A stretch of 64,000 nucleotides of DNA from Ancylomarina sp. 16SWW S1-10-2 (GCF_009669305.1 NZ_SADB01000001.1:186001-250000), one strand, 5' to 3'. Positions 27,499 through 37,400 are shown, counted from the first letter of the stretch. The notes: a model not told the origin generated them from the sequence alone. A program made the numbers and translations.

Positions 27499-28593
27499 AT
27501 GAACGAATTAAATAATTTAATGCCCATTAATGAGTGGTTTAAAAGATTAGACAGCCGCCCAATAATAATTAGTGGGTCGTCGAGTTCTGAATCAGAAGAA
27601 CAAGTCTTAAATACAGCTCGTCAATTAAAAGAGATTGACCAGGTCAAGATTTTTAGATCTAGTATTTGGAAGCCACGTACCAATGTAAATAGTTTTGACG
27701 GTCGTGGGGATGATACGCTTCACTGGTTAAATCAGGTTAAGTTAGAGACTAATCTACTAACCATGGTTGAGGTTGCTTCTCCTAAGCACGTAGAAATGTG
27801 CCTTCGTCATAACGTTGATATTCTTTGGATAGGATCTGAAACAACATCAAACCCATTTTCTATACAAGAACTGGCAAGTGCATTACAAGGTATGAATATA
27901 CCTGTAATGATAAAAAACCCTCTTAATCCTGATATTAACCTTTGGATTGGAGCATTGGAACAAATCAATAAAGCGGGTATTTCTAAATTAGCTGCTATTC
28001 ACTGCGGATTCTTTCCTTTTGAACAAACAAGCTTACGGAACATACCTAAATGGGAAATTGCAATTGAATTAAAATCAAGATTTCACAATCTACCTATGAT
28101 TTGTAATCCATCTCATATTGCTGGAGACAAAGAGCATATTCAACAAATGTCTCAAAAAGCTCTAGACTTAAATATGGACGGTTTGATGATAGAAAGCAAT
28201 TCCATTCCGAATGCAGACTTAAGTCAAACTGAACAACAAATTAGTCCTTCAGAATTAAACACGATATTAAACAACTTAGTTTGTCGATTAAGTATTAAAA
28301 ATAATGAAGACTACAACCCGCTAGGTCAATTTCGAAATCAACTTGATTCGATAGATGCTCAGTTTATTGAACTTTTAGCACAGCGAATGAATGTAGTAAG
28401 CGAAATTGGAGAGTATAAATCGAAACAAAATTTGAATATTCTTCAGCTTAAACGATGGGAGAAAGTGCGAGAGCAAGGAACTGAATTAGGAAAATCATTA
28501 GGCTTGTCTGAAAAATTCCTTACTCAATTACTTAGAATGATTCACAAAGAATCTATCCTTATTCAAAACGACGTTATGAATAACAAAAAATAA
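27499..28593 (+). CDS. Bifunctional DAHP synthase / chorismate mutase (synthase site degenerate)
   Basis: 364 residues: a DAHP-synthase-like barrel (about 15-255) fused to a type II chorismate mutase (about 275-360), a Bacteroidota arrangement for the shikimate pathway. The barrel keeps FRSSIWKPRT (52-61), KNPLNPD (139-145) and WEIAIELKSRF (185-195). The usual GPCS reads GSSS (Ser28 for the metal-binding Cys), HRG reads HCG (Cys169), and DPSH reads NPSH (Asn203 for the metal-binding Asp). The mutase part looks intact (FRNQLDSID, LLAQRMNVV, LKRWEKV, IHKESI). It may now act mainly as a chorismate mutase or as a regulator. It stands alone, away from other aromatic pathway genes, so a second functional copy elsewhere is likely. 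Confidence 0.82.
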   Translation: MNELNNLMPINEWFKRLDSRPIIISGSSSSESEEQVLNTARQLKEIDQVKIFRSSIWKPRTNVNSFDGRGDDTLHWLNQVKLETNLLTMVEVASPKHVEMCLRHNVDILWIGSETTSNPFSIQELASALQGMNIPVMIKNPLNPDINLWIGALEQINKAGISKLAAIHCGFFPFEQTSLRNIPKWEIAIELKSRFHNLPMICNPSHIAGDKEHIQQMSQKALDLNMDGLMIESNSIPNADLSQTEQQISPSELNTILNNLVCRLSIKNNEDYNPLGQFRNQLDSIDAQFIELLAQRMNVVSEIGEYKSKQNLNILQLKRWEKVREQGTELGKSLGLSEKFLTQLLRMIHKESILIQNDVMNNKK

Positions 28594-28613
28594 ATTCTCA
28601 AATAATGAGAATT

Positions 28614-28648
28614 TAAAAAGCCAGTAGATGAAAATCTACTGGCTTTTT
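28614..28648. terminator. Bidirectional terminator between convergent genes
   Basis: 15-bp stem AAAAAGCCAGTAGAT / ATCTACTGGCTTTTT with a GAAA tetraloop. It serves the DAHP synthase/mutase gene and mltD. Confidence 0.92.
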
Positions 28649-28671
28649 CTTTACTAAATATTTTATAGAGA

Positions 28672-30372
28672 CTAACTCTTTTGCTTAATCTTCAATTTTT
28701 GACCTACTCTTAAACTATGAGAATTTTTTATATTATTAATTCTCATGATATCGTAGTTCGAAACCCCTGGGTATTTTTTAGCAATAGTCCAGAAATTATC
28801 ATTCTTTCTAACCGTGTAATAAACATACTCTCCACTATCTTCTGATGTTGATTGCTTAACATCACTAGTAGTCGTCTTAGCAACATATGACTTACCAAGA
28901 GTCGCTTGTTTTTGTCTCTTAGACATACTATTAAAAGACTTATAGTACGAATACTTCGACTTAGGAACGTATATGGCTAAATTCTGACCAACACGAATCA
29001 TATTACGGTGAATATTATTCCAGTAACGTAAATTTGAAGTTCTAACATGAAACCAAGAAGCAATTAGACCAACCGCATCACCAGACTTCACTTTATAATA
29101 AACCTTAGATTGTCCTTTGGGAACAACATGTGCGTATTTTTGGTATCTATCACGTGGATTAACAACCTTATCTTTCAGGTTAAAATAATAGTCTTTCTTG
29201 TATGATATAATTGAATCCTGATTATCAATAAAAGCCAATGCAGATTCAAAAGGAATTTTCAAAGCATATGGTTTATTATAAGCGGGAATAATATCAGCAC
29301 GAAACTGAGGATTCAACTCACGCAATTTTTCTTTAGAAACATTGGCAAATTTTGCAATCTGATCGAAATGTAACTGCTCCTTTACCATTATAGTATCACA
29401 AACCTCTGGAAATTGATTTGGACGTGGATACAAGCCGTGTTCTGCATGAAAGTTAAATGAATATAGTGCTGCAATAAAAGCTGGCACATAACCTCTAGTT
29501 TCCTTTGGTAATCGGTAATAAATATCCCAATAATTTTTCTTGCCTCCACTTCGGCGAATAGCCTTATTTACATTTCCAGGACCACAATTATATGCAGCAA
29601 TAACCAATGGCCAATTACCATACATTTTATATAAGTCCTTAAGAAATTTTGCCGCAGCATAACTCGATTTTATAGGATCACGACGATCATCTACAAAGGA
29701 GTTTACCTCCAACTTATACATTTTTCCTGTAGAATACATAAACTGCCACAAACCGGAAGCACCAGCTCTCGACAATGCTTTAGGATTAAGTGCCGATTCA
29801 ATAATAGGAAGGTACTTTAACTCTTGAGGCAAACCTTCTTTATCGAGAATTTCCTCAAAAATCGGAAAATAATATTCCGACATCCCCAGCATAATCTCTA
29901 CTTGGTCTCTTCTACGCTGTGTATAAAGTTCGATGTAATTCTTTACAATTTTATTATACGATAAATCGAACATAGATGGTATCGACTGTAAACGCTTAAT
30001 ATAAACTGAATCTGCTATATTCTCCTTTACGTACTTCGTCTCTGGACCAACATATTCTGTTGTTTTAATCGAATTTTCAGCATACCATGCATTAACCAAT
30101 TTATCCAAATCACTTTTGAATTCTGGTTGAATACTATCATTCAAATCCCAACGAACATCAACTGGATTAATCTTAAGAAAAGCTAAGGAATCTTTCTCAA
30201 CTGCAGGAATCATTTCTTCTTCCTCAATAATAGGATTATCAACTTCACTAGACAGCGCGAATTCCTCTTGCGATTTATCTACTACATTCGAAATATCAGT
30301 AGCTTTTTTACTCGTAGAACAAGCCATGCTAGTAATAAGAGCTAGGGAATAAAGGGAATATTTAAATTTCAT
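28672..30372 (-). CDS. mltD: MltD-like lytic transglycosylase with LysM repeats
   Basis: Cleaves peptidoglycan glycan strands to 1,6-anhydro ends. A lipoprotein signal ends ITSMAC with Cys18 as lipidation site. The transglycosylase domain (about 165-330) has catalytic Glu192 in IIESALNP and GASGLWQFM (204-212). Two LysM domains (about 430-475 and 518-564) bind peptidoglycan. 566 residues. It lies at the end of the parA, parB, DUF5683 gene string, a conserved Bacteroidota neighbourhood as I recall, 143 bases behind the preceding gene, so it may have its own promoter too. Confidence 0.92.
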   Translation of the reverse strand: MKFKYSLYSLALITSMACSTSKKATDISNVVDKSQEEFALSSEVDNPIIEEEEMIPAVEKDSLAFLKINPVDVRWDLNDSIQPEFKSDLDKLVNAWYAENSIKTTEYVGPETKYVKENIADSVYIKRLQSIPSMFDLSYNKIVKNYIELYTQRRRDQVEIMLGMSEYYFPIFEEILDKEGLPQELKYLPIIESALNPKALSRAGASGLWQFMYSTGKMYKLEVNSFVDDRRDPIKSSYAAAKFLKDLYKMYGNWPLVIAAYNCGPGNVNKAIRRSGGKKNYWDIYYRLPKETRGYVPAFIAALYSFNFHAEHGLYPRPNQFPEVCDTIMVKEQLHFDQIAKFANVSKEKLRELNPQFRADIIPAYNKPYALKIPFESALAFIDNQDSIISYKKDYYFNLKDKVVNPRDRYQKYAHVVPKGQSKVYYKVKSGDAVGLIASWFHVRTSNLRYWNNIHRNMIRVGQNLAIYVPKSKYSYYKSFNSMSKRQKQATLGKSYVAKTTTSDVKQSTSEDSGEYVYYTVRKNDNFWTIAKKYPGVSNYDIMRINNIKNSHSLRVGQKLKIKQKS

Positions 30373-30515
30373 ATTTGTTTCATTTCTTCATTTCTATCTC
30401 TTCATGAAATAGAATTCATATTAATACTAGTGCAACTTGCACTCTCCACTTTTGATTATACGCATTCAAGCAAATTTTATTGCTCCACAAATCTTAAAAA
30501 ATGTATAATCACCAA

Positions 30516-31058
30516 CTACTTTAAGATATCAAATAACATTTCTGTCAACCAACTCTTACTATTCACTTTGATATAATTTTCCTTTTCTACGCCAACTAAT
30601 CCACGTTCCTCAGCTTCTTGATTCAAGCTAAAAAAAATACCAGCCTCTTTAGCAATTTGTTGTTTTTGTACAAGCGTTAAGAATTCAGATTGAAACTTGG
30701 GATAACTTGCTGTATTTTTAAAATCAAGATTCAAGGAATCCTTCTTATCTACTAAAAATTTAAAGTATCCCACAAGCTTATCAACGTGATTGGCATTCTC
30801 AACAAGATCTTCTTTTTTAATGTCAACAATTTTCAAGCCTGAAGATGAATTGATATGTATCGTGTATTTTTCATCATCAAAATGAATTGTTGCAAAGGTA
30901 AAACTTTGATCTAGAATATCAGAAAACAATAGGAACTCTTGCTGCTCTTGCTTATCTATTGTATCACCAACAATATGATGCAAAACAATTAACTTATCCT
31001 GAGAAAAAACCGATAAGTTAAAGAATACAATAAGAATTAGACTGATAAATGATTTCAT
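30516..31058 (-). CDS. Secreted protein of unknown function
   Basis: I do not recognise this 180-residue protein. It has a clear signal peptide (about 1-19, ending LSVFSQ). The mature part is mixed alpha/beta and charged, without cysteine or a known catalytic motif. It is placed 31 bases after the DUF5683 gene and 143 before mltD, so it is transcribed with the partition genes. An envelope role is inferred from the signal peptide and the neighbours only. Confidence 0.65.
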   Translation of the reverse strand: MKSFISLILIVFFNLSVFSQDKLIVLHHIVGDTIDKQEQQEFLLFSDILDQSFTFATIHFDDEKYTIHINSSSGLKIVDIKKEDLVENANHVDKLVGYFKFLVDKKDSLNLDFKNTASYPKFQSEFLTLVQKQQIAKEAGIFFSLNQEAEERGLVGVEKENYIKVNSKSWLTEMLFDILK

Positions 31059-31089
31059 GACAAAATCCTTTCGTTAAATTTCTAAAACA

Positions 31090-31743
31090 TTAAAAGTTTA
31101 ATCGACAAGAGAGTCCAAGCATATTACCCGATACTGGATTATAATTCATCTTGGGTTGAATAGTCATCGTTAAATCATCATTAATATTGAAATTAGTTAA
31201 ATGAGCATCAACCGTTGCATCAATAATATTAATGACATAAACTCCAAATAGAATAATATAACTTAAATCTCTATCATGCCTATAGGAATCTTTCTTATTT
31301 TTAAATGTCGTTTTAAACCAATCATCATAATCCGAAGTCGTTGTAGAAAAATCTGTGTCTGGACTAAGTTTCTGAAAACGTTTAGATGTCGGCTCTTCAA
31401 TACCATCACCTTCAGCTTGGTTTTTGAATTCTAAATATTTTGTAAAATCAAAATAAGCATTCTTATAGTCATTATATTGACCTGTATTCCAACTAATAGC
31501 ATAAACAGAAGCACCAATACCTGCATACAAGATAGGTACCTTCCAATATTTCTTATTATAAATTTGCCCCAATCCTGGAAGTAAAGCAGAATAAAGAGTA
31601 GCCTTATGAGGAGAATGTTCTTCTACTTCTATAGCTTTATAAGTAGTATCTGATTCAATTTTCTGCGCCTGTACATTTTGTCCAGAAATTATCACAACAA
31701 AGCACACTATTACAAGAAAAAGAAGTGTTTTTGACTTATTCAA
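31090..31743 (-). CDS. DUF5683 membrane protein
   Basis: A 217-residue protein of a Bacteroidota family without known function. An N-terminal signal or anchor (about 6-26) is followed by ATLYSALLPGLGQIYNKKYWKVPILYAG, the conserved core with a small-residue membrane segment, and a second hydrophobic helix (LSYIILFGVYVINIIDATVDAHL). It ends in beta strands consistent with an outer-membrane or periplasmic region. The start codon is TTG at 31743; there is no ATG nearby. It follows parB after 20 bases, hence the same operon. Confidence 0.8.
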   Translation of the reverse strand: MNKSKTLLFLVIVCFVVIISGQNVQAQKIESDTTYKAIEVEEHSPHKATLYSALLPGLGQIYNKKYWKVPILYAGIGASVYAISWNTGQYNDYKNAYFDFTKYLEFKNQAEGDGIEEPTSKRFQKLSPDTDFSTTTSDYDDWFKTTFKNKKDSYRHDRDLSYIILFGVYVINIIDATVDAHLTNFNINDDLTMTIQPKMNYNPVSGNMLGLSCRLNF

Positions 31744-31763
31744 AACGTATTTTTTTTGAGGTT

Positions 31764-32648
31764 TTATGATTTCATCTGATCAAGAACAGCTAGAATACGT
31801 TCTAAATCATCATCGGATTTAAAAGGAATAATAATCTTTCCTTTTCCTTTATCGTTACGTTTCAAATCAATCTTAGAATCAAAATATTTTGATAAATGAT
31901 CTTTCAAACTCTCATATTCTTCAGCCAAACGACCAGTACTAGTCTTTTCTTTAATAGGTTTTCCACTATTAGCTTCGCGAACCATTTCTTCAATCTTTCT
32001 TACAGAAAGATCTTGAGTCGCAGCCATTTTAAAGATAGACAATTGATACTCTCTATTATTTACATTCACCAACGCACGAGCATGTCCCATAAGGATTTGC
32101 TTTTCACGAATTCCCTTCTGAATTTCAGCTGGCAGTTTAAGTAAACGTAGATAATTTGAAATAGTTGATCGTTTCTTTCCAACACGATCGCTCAAACTTT
32201 CCTGAGTTAAATCACATTCGTCAATTAATCGTTGATATGAAATAGCAACTTCCATGGAATCAAGATCTTCACGCTGAACATTTTCAACCAAAGCCATCTC
32301 GAGCATTTTGTCATCTTCAGCAAGACGAACATATGCAGGTATTTTTGTTAAACCAGCAATTTTAGCCGCTCTTAAACGACGTTCTCCTGCAATAAGTTGA
32401 AATGAATTGTTATTCAATTTGCGAACAGTGATAGGCTGAACGATACCAATTTCTTTAATCGATTGAGCTAATTCATTTAAAGACTCTTCGTTAAATTTAG
32501 TTCGAGGTTGAAAAGGATTAACCTCAATCTTCGATAGCTCAATTTCGTTACTTAATTCATTATCCTTGTGAGAAGGACGAGTCTGAAATTCATCTCGATC
32601 GTCAATCAAAGCTCCTAAACCTCTACCTAATGCACTCTTTTTTGCCAT
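31764..32648 (-). CDS. parB: Chromosome partitioning protein ParB
   Basis: A CTP-dependent DNA clamp that loads at parS and spreads, directing origin segregation with ParA. The ParB N-terminal domain (about 35-125) carries GERRLRAAKIAGL, and the HTH domain LSDRVGKKRSTISNYLRLLKLP lies around 150. The short C-terminal dimerisation segment is present. 294 residues. It follows parA after 60 bases. I found no exact palindromic parS in the window. Confidence 0.95.
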   Translation of the reverse strand: MAKKSALGRGLGALIDDRDEFQTRPSHKDNELSNEIELSKIEVNPFQPRTKFNEESLNELAQSIKEIGIVQPITVRKLNNNSFQLIAGERRLRAAKIAGLTKIPAYVRLAEDDKMLEMALVENVQREDLDSMEVAISYQRLIDECDLTQESLSDRVGKKRSTISNYLRLLKLPAEIQKGIREKQILMGHARALVNVNNREYQLSIFKMAATQDLSVRKIEEMVREANSGKPIKEKTSTGRLAEEYESLKDHLSKYFDSKIDLKRNDKGKGKIIIPFKSDDDLERILAVLDQMKS

Positions 32649-32708
32649 AACATATCATTATAAAATATGAATTCCAATAGTTTATTATGCTAATCGAATT
32701 GCATTTCC

Positions 32709-33512
32709 TTATTTCTCAATTTCATTATCTTGATGCTCTTCTTCCGCTTCTGTATTATTAACAACTAGCTCTCGAGCTAAGTTTAAATAATTAACAGCTC
32801 CTTTAGATTCTGCATCATATAAAATAGCAGGCTTTCCGTAACTTGGTGCCTCTCCTAGTTTTGTATTTCGCTGGATAATCGTTTCGAAAACCATATCCTG
32901 AAAATGTTTTTTCACTTCGCTAACCACTTGATTAGATAAGCGTAAACGGCTATCATACATGGTTAATAAGAAACCTTCAATTTCCAAATCAGGATTTAAT
33001 CTACTTTGAATAATCTTAATTGTATTTAAAAGCTTACCTAAACCTTCTAGTGCAAAATATTCACACTGCACCGGTATTAAAATAGAATCTGCTGCGGTTA
33101 AAGCATTAACTGTAATCAATCCTAAAGAAGGTGAACAATCAATTAAGATATAATCATAATCATCGCGAACAGCGTTCAAAACATTCAGAAGAATCTTTTC
33201 ACGATTAGCTAAATTCAGCATTTCAATTTCTGCACCTACCAAATCAATATGTGAAGGAAGAAGATCTAAACCTTCCATTTCAGTTTTAAGAATTGCATCT
33301 TTAGGATCAATGCCATCAACGATACATTCGTACAAACTATTTTCAATTACACGAACATCAAAACCATAGCCTGATGTTGCATTAGCTTGAGGATCGGCAT
33401 CTACAATAAGAACACGATGTTCTAACACAGCAAGACTAGAAGCTAGATTGATGGCTGTTGTTGTTTTTCCAACACCACCTTTTTGATTTGCAAGAGCGAT
33501 TATTTTAGCCAT
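32709..33512 (-). CDS. parA: Chromosome partitioning ATPase ParA/Soj
   Basis: Deviant-Walker ATPase (KGGVGKTT near residue 11) that moves ParB-bound origins. Further motifs: DADPQANAT and [11 protein letters not shown]. The ATG at 33512 opens [13 protein letters not shown], the usual N-terminus; the reading frame extends two codons upstream only to a TTG. 267 residues. First gene of the parA, parB, DUF5683, unknown, mltD string; the 239 bases upstream hold the promoter region. Confidence 0.95.
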   Translation of the reverse strand: MAKIIALANQKGGVGKTTTAINLASSLAVLEHRVLIVDADPQANATSGYGFDVRVIENSLYECIVDGIDPKDAILKTEMEGLDLLPSHIDLVGAEIEMLNLANREKILLNVLNAVRDDYDYILIDCSPSLGLITVNALTAADSILIPVQCEYFALEGLGKLLNTIKIIQSRLNPDLEIEGFLLTMYDSRLRLSNQVVSEVKKHFQDMVFETIIQRNTKLGEAPSYGKPAILYDAESKGAVNYLNLARELVVNNTEAEEEHQDNEIEK

Positions 33513-33751
33513 AAACAATTTCTATTTTAATCGGATAAAACGAATAAAACCCGTTCCCCTTTTGTAGATACAACACTTACCTTAGATAGACGAAAAACAA
33601 TAACTTGACCAATCATAATCTCTTATAATCTAGTTCTATTTAGTCATGTTTTCGTTAGTTTCAAAGATAGCATTTTAAACGACATTTAAAATTTAGACAG
33701 CCTCAGACTTATTAATAATAAGTGCAAAGTTATAAACAATTTTAAATAGAA

Positions 33752-34753
33752 TTAAGCTTCTGCATAAAGTTTAAGACTCTCAGCGAGTAACTGCTCCTTG
33801 TCAATAGGAACTACAACGGGTATTTCACAAACAATACCACCTGCAAGGTTCGATATGGCAGCAATATCTGCTGAATTCATTCCTGCTGTTAAACAAAGTG
33901 TTGCTACAGAAATAACCGTATCTCCAGCTCCTGATACATCAGCAATTTTTCTAACGACTGCAGGAATATGCTCAAAAGCAGTCTCGTTACTGATAAATAC
34001 ACCTAATTCCGAAAGCGTAATCATCAACTTATCAACACCCATCTCTCTCTGAAATTGTTTTGCAGCTCGAAACAAACCATCAATATCTCCTTTTTCAAGA
34101 GTCAAGTTGGAACCTTCAACAAATTCTTTAAAATTTGGTTTGAACAAAGTAACATTTTTATAGTCTGAATAATGACGCTTTTTAGGGTCAACTAAAATAG
34201 GAATATTCATTTGTTTAGCCTTATCCGTAACAGTCTCAATCAATTCCCTTGTGATTAATCCTTTATCGTAATCTTCAAAAACAATGGCATGAATATCTTG
34301 GTTATCCATTAAATTGACAACATGTTTAATAAAAGAAATTTCAGTTTCATCAGCTAACTCATGCGTATCTTCTTCATCGATACGAATAACGTGCTGATTA
34401 TTACTAATAAATCTGGTTTTAACAGTTGTTCTTCTATTAGAACAAGTGACAATACCCGACTGATCTTGCTGAATTTCAGACAGAAGTTTGATAAAATCCT
34501 TACCTCTATCATCGTCACCAATTACAGAACACAATATGGGATTTGCACCTAAAGACTTAATATTCAAAGCCACATTGGCAGCACCACCCAATCTATTTTC
34601 ACGACTTGAACATGAAAAAATTGGCACTGGAGCCTCTGGAGATATACGATCGACCTTACCCCATGCGTAAGCATCAACCATAACGTCACCTATAATAAGA
34701 ATGTTGTAATCGGAGAAGGACTCGAAAATACGATTCAATTCAGATTTATTCAC
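33752..34753 (-). CDS. D-glycero-beta-D-manno-heptose-7-phosphate kinase-type PfkB enzyme
   Basis: PfkB-family kinase of the HldE/RfaE N-terminal type, for synthesis of ADP-heptose used in lipopolysaccharide core. The diagnostic stretches are IGDVMVDAYAWGKVDRISPE, RLGGAANVALN and the phosphate/anion-hole motif DVSGAGDTV near residue 275. Only the kinase domain is present (333 residues); the nucleotidyltransferase half of E. coli HldE would be a separate gene. The best start is GTG at 34753, giving the usual short N-terminus; a TTG lies two codons upstream and no ATG is available. Sugar specificity is inferred from the family. Confidence 0.84.
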   Translation of the reverse strand: MNKSELNRIFESFSDYNILIIGDVMVDAYAWGKVDRISPEAPVPIFSCSSRENRLGGAANVALNIKSLGANPILCSVIGDDDRGKDFIKLLSEIQQDQSGIVTCSNRRTTVKTRFISNNQHVIRIDEEDTHELADETEISFIKHVVNLMDNQDIHAIVFEDYDKGLITRELIETVTDKAKQMNIPILVDPKKRHYSDYKNVTLFKPNFKEFVEGSNLTLEKGDIDGLFRAAKQFQREMGVDKLMITLSELGVFISNETAFEHIPAVVRKIADVSGAGDTVISVATLCLTAGMNSADIAAISNLAGGIVCEIPVVVPIDKEQLLAESLKLYAEA

Positions 34754-34874
34754 AAGCAATATTTTTATTTGTTTTTCCCAACAAAGATAAACAAATTCAA
34801 ATCTTTAAAAATAGATGAGTGCAGCTTTAAATATTTTTAATAGATCAGAAAAGTTACAGATCTAAAATTAACAG

Positions 34875-37097
34875 CTATTCAATTTCTTTCTTCGAATTAG
34901 CATTCACAAACAAAATATGACCAAGATTATCGTAACCTTTAAATGTTTCGGCACCTTCATGCTTAATTATATCACCTCTAAAACCGATCAAAGTTAGCCC
35001 TGCATTCTCCGATTTTTCATTAATCATATCCTTAGGTGCAACATTTTCTTGCTCAATCAAAACTTGAACATTAGTTCTTCTAATTGGCATTCGACCAGAG
35101 GCAATCATTTCATCAAGACTTGCTCTAACCTCCTCTGCTTGGAAAGCCTTGCAGATATTAAAAATTTTAATATCTGATTTTTTCCAATCGGGATGTCCAG
35201 CAATAATAAAGCTTAATAAAATCATCAAATTGGCATTATCGGCATCGCTTGGTTTAATCCAAATATGAATATCAAAATTTGTATTAAAACGACGATTTGA
35301 TGAAGCTAAAACACAGAAATCAAAATCACCAGCATTAGCGAGGGCATAATTTTCGAGAATTTCGTCCAGGGTTTCAATTCTATCTTTATCAAACTCGAAT
35401 ATGACCATATTATTCTCCATGCCAGCAACCCCAGGCAATTGAATAGCCTGCGCAATAGCCGAAGTGTACGAAGGAGATATGATTGTATCAACAAAAACAT
35501 GATTTTCTAGATTTTCTGACCGTCTTACCAATAGGTCAAGTTCCTGCTTAGCTTGTTCGTGCGTAGCTTTAGAATAGTAACCTTCGATACGATGTAAATA
35601 TGTTCCAAAACCATACTTATAGGCAATCCAATTCAATAATTTAAAAGCCGTATCCCGCTCAAAAGAATCTTTAGAGATACAAATGGCACTGGGTCTCCAT
35701 TCTTGCACACGCTTTTTCCCTGCTTTTTGCAAAAAAACCTGTACGTTTCGATTTAACTGATACAATGAGTTCAAAAATATGGACGCCAAACCATGTCTAT
35801 CCTTATGATATGAATTGATGTATAAATAAGTTAAAATCATTAAAGCAATAGCCAATAAAGCATATGGAGTACTAATCTTAAACATGACTATAACGGAAAC
35901 TATAAATCCTAAAATAGACAAATACCATTTCGATTTAAATGATGGTCTATAACTTGGCGATGATCCAAAATGATTCAGAAAAGAAATTAAACAAAGTGCC
36001 CCATAAGTCACCATAAAAAACATAGATATAATACCAGCTACAGCATTAATATCACCCAGGAAAACAAAGAACATGGCAATGATGCATGTTACCAAGGAAG
36101 CATTTATAGGTTCGCCATCTTTTTCGCGTCCTTTAGCTAACCACCTATTTAGTGCTAATGATGGTAAGGACTTATCAACCGAAAGAGCCTGCAATGTTCT
36201 TGGTGCAACCATAACCGACCCAAGTGCTGATGAAATGGTTGAAGCTGCTAAACCTAAGGGAATAAAAATAGCACCTCCAAGTGCAATTTGGCTCATGATT
36301 AGCTGATGGTCTAATAAATCTTGCACACTGGCGTATTGAGCCAGTTTGTAGATAACCAAAACATAAATAATCATACCAATAAAAGTGGCTGCTGTAGTTC
36401 CCCAAGGAATAGATTTAGCGGGATTTTTAAGATCACCCGAAAGTCCAACCCCTGCGGTTATTCCAGTAAATGCAGGAAAAACAATGGCAAAAACCACAAA
36501 AAATTGATCTGTATTTCGAAACTCAGCATTAAACAAAGAAAAATTGGAAACTGAAGCATGCGCCGTATCGCCAAGGAAAAATAGAACAAGAGAAACAAAA
36601 AGAATAGCTACAACAAAGTAAAGCACCTTAACACCAAGATTAGCTCCTTTTTTTAAAATCAGAAAAGATAAAATCAACATAGCTGGAACAGAAATAACCT
36701 GTCTAGGCAAGGTCAAATCGTAAGTTGACAACACCCAATTAAAAACGGGCTCAAAAGCTTCGGTGAAAGCAATAACATAAAAAGCAACGGAAATAGCCTG
36801 AGAAAAGAATAAAGCCATACCAATAGTCGCTCCAATATTTAAACCAAATGAGCGCGATATAATAAAATATTCTCCACCACCTTCTACCCGTTTGTTAGTT
36901 GCTAGTTCGGAAATAGCAAAAGCTGTAGGGATAGTCACTAAATGTCCTAGTATAATAATTAGAATAACACCCCAAAAACCTAAACTCCCAACAGCATAAC
37001 CAAATCTCAGGAATAAAACAGCTCCTAAAATAGTAGATATGGCTGTAAAAAAAACAGGTGCTGTTCCAAATTTCCGTTTTGTTACGCCTTCTTGCAT
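34875..37097 (-). CDS. SLC12-like amino acid/cation-chloride permease (copy 2)
   Basis: Paralogue of the protein at 18928-21150: the same 740 residues, the same twelve-helix APC core (TAISTILGAVLFLRFGYAVG, GGGEYFIISRSFG) and the same ~300-residue cytoplasmic tail with WRPSAICISKDSFERDTAFKLL. Differences are spread through the whole protein, so this is an old duplication and not a recent copy. Its substrate is unknown; amino acids or K+/Cl- are the family options. It is 118 bases downstream of the heptose kinase's start on the same strand order and divergent from the lipoprotein gene at 37401. Confidence 0.85.
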   Translation of the reverse strand: MQEGVTKRKFGTAPVFFTAISTILGAVLFLRFGYAVGSLGFWGVILIIILGHLVTIPTAFAISELATNKRVEGGGEYFIISRSFGLNIGATIGMALFFSQAISVAFYVIAFTEAFEPVFNWVLSTYDLTLPRQVISVPAMLILSFLILKKGANLGVKVLYFVVAILFVSLVLFFLGDTAHASVSNFSLFNAEFRNTDQFFVVFAIVFPAFTGITAGVGLSGDLKNPAKSIPWGTTAATFIGMIIYVLVIYKLAQYASVQDLLDHQLIMSQIALGGAIFIPLGLAASTISSALGSVMVAPRTLQALSVDKSLPSLALNRWLAKGREKDGEPINASLVTCIIAMFFVFLGDINAVAGIISMFFMVTYGALCLISFLNHFGSSPSYRPSFKSKWYLSILGFIVSVIVMFKISTPYALLAIALMILTYLYINSYHKDRHGLASIFLNSLYQLNRNVQVFLQKAGKKRVQEWRPSAICISKDSFERDTAFKLLNWIAYKYGFGTYLHRIEGYYSKATHEQAKQELDLLVRRSENLENHVFVDTIISPSYTSAIAQAIQLPGVAGMENNMVIFEFDKDRIETLDEILENYALANAGDFDFCVLASSNRRFNTNFDIHIWIKPSDADNANLMILLSFIIAGHPDWKKSDIKIFNICKAFQAEEVRASLDEMIASGRMPIRRTNVQVLIEQENVAPKDMINEKSENAGLTLIGFRGDIIKHEGAETFKGYDNLGHILFVNANSKKEIE

Positions 37098-37400
37098 AGA
37101 ACCTTAGTATTGATTTTGAACTTCAGACTTAATAAATTTAAACTTAATAATTTAGTCAACCGAATCTTTCAAGATAAATTTTCATGATCAAAACTTATAT
37201 TTTATATGATTAAAGACTCAATCTGTTCACTAATTTTGAGTGTTAATACAGGAAATTATTACTATTTTCGGCTTTAATTACTATATCAAGATTTTTAACA
37301 ATATAGCCTTATTAGATATGAATGGCAGATATAGATTAATCGACATTAACCTGTTAACTAACAAATAAACTATCTTTAAAAGACGTAAAAACTAAAAACA
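37098..37400. other. 303-base divergent intergenic region
   Basis: Lies between two divergent genes and must hold both promoters. TAATTTTG at 37231-37238 is a possible plus-strand -7 element, without a convincing -33 partner. I see no gene or strong hairpin. Confidence 0.4.

Noticed and set aside
32709-34750. parS site near parA/parB
   Set aside because: I looked for a TGTTTCACGTGAAACA-like palindrome by eye in the par region and around CACGTG occurrences in the window and found none; the sites may be elsewhere near the origin.
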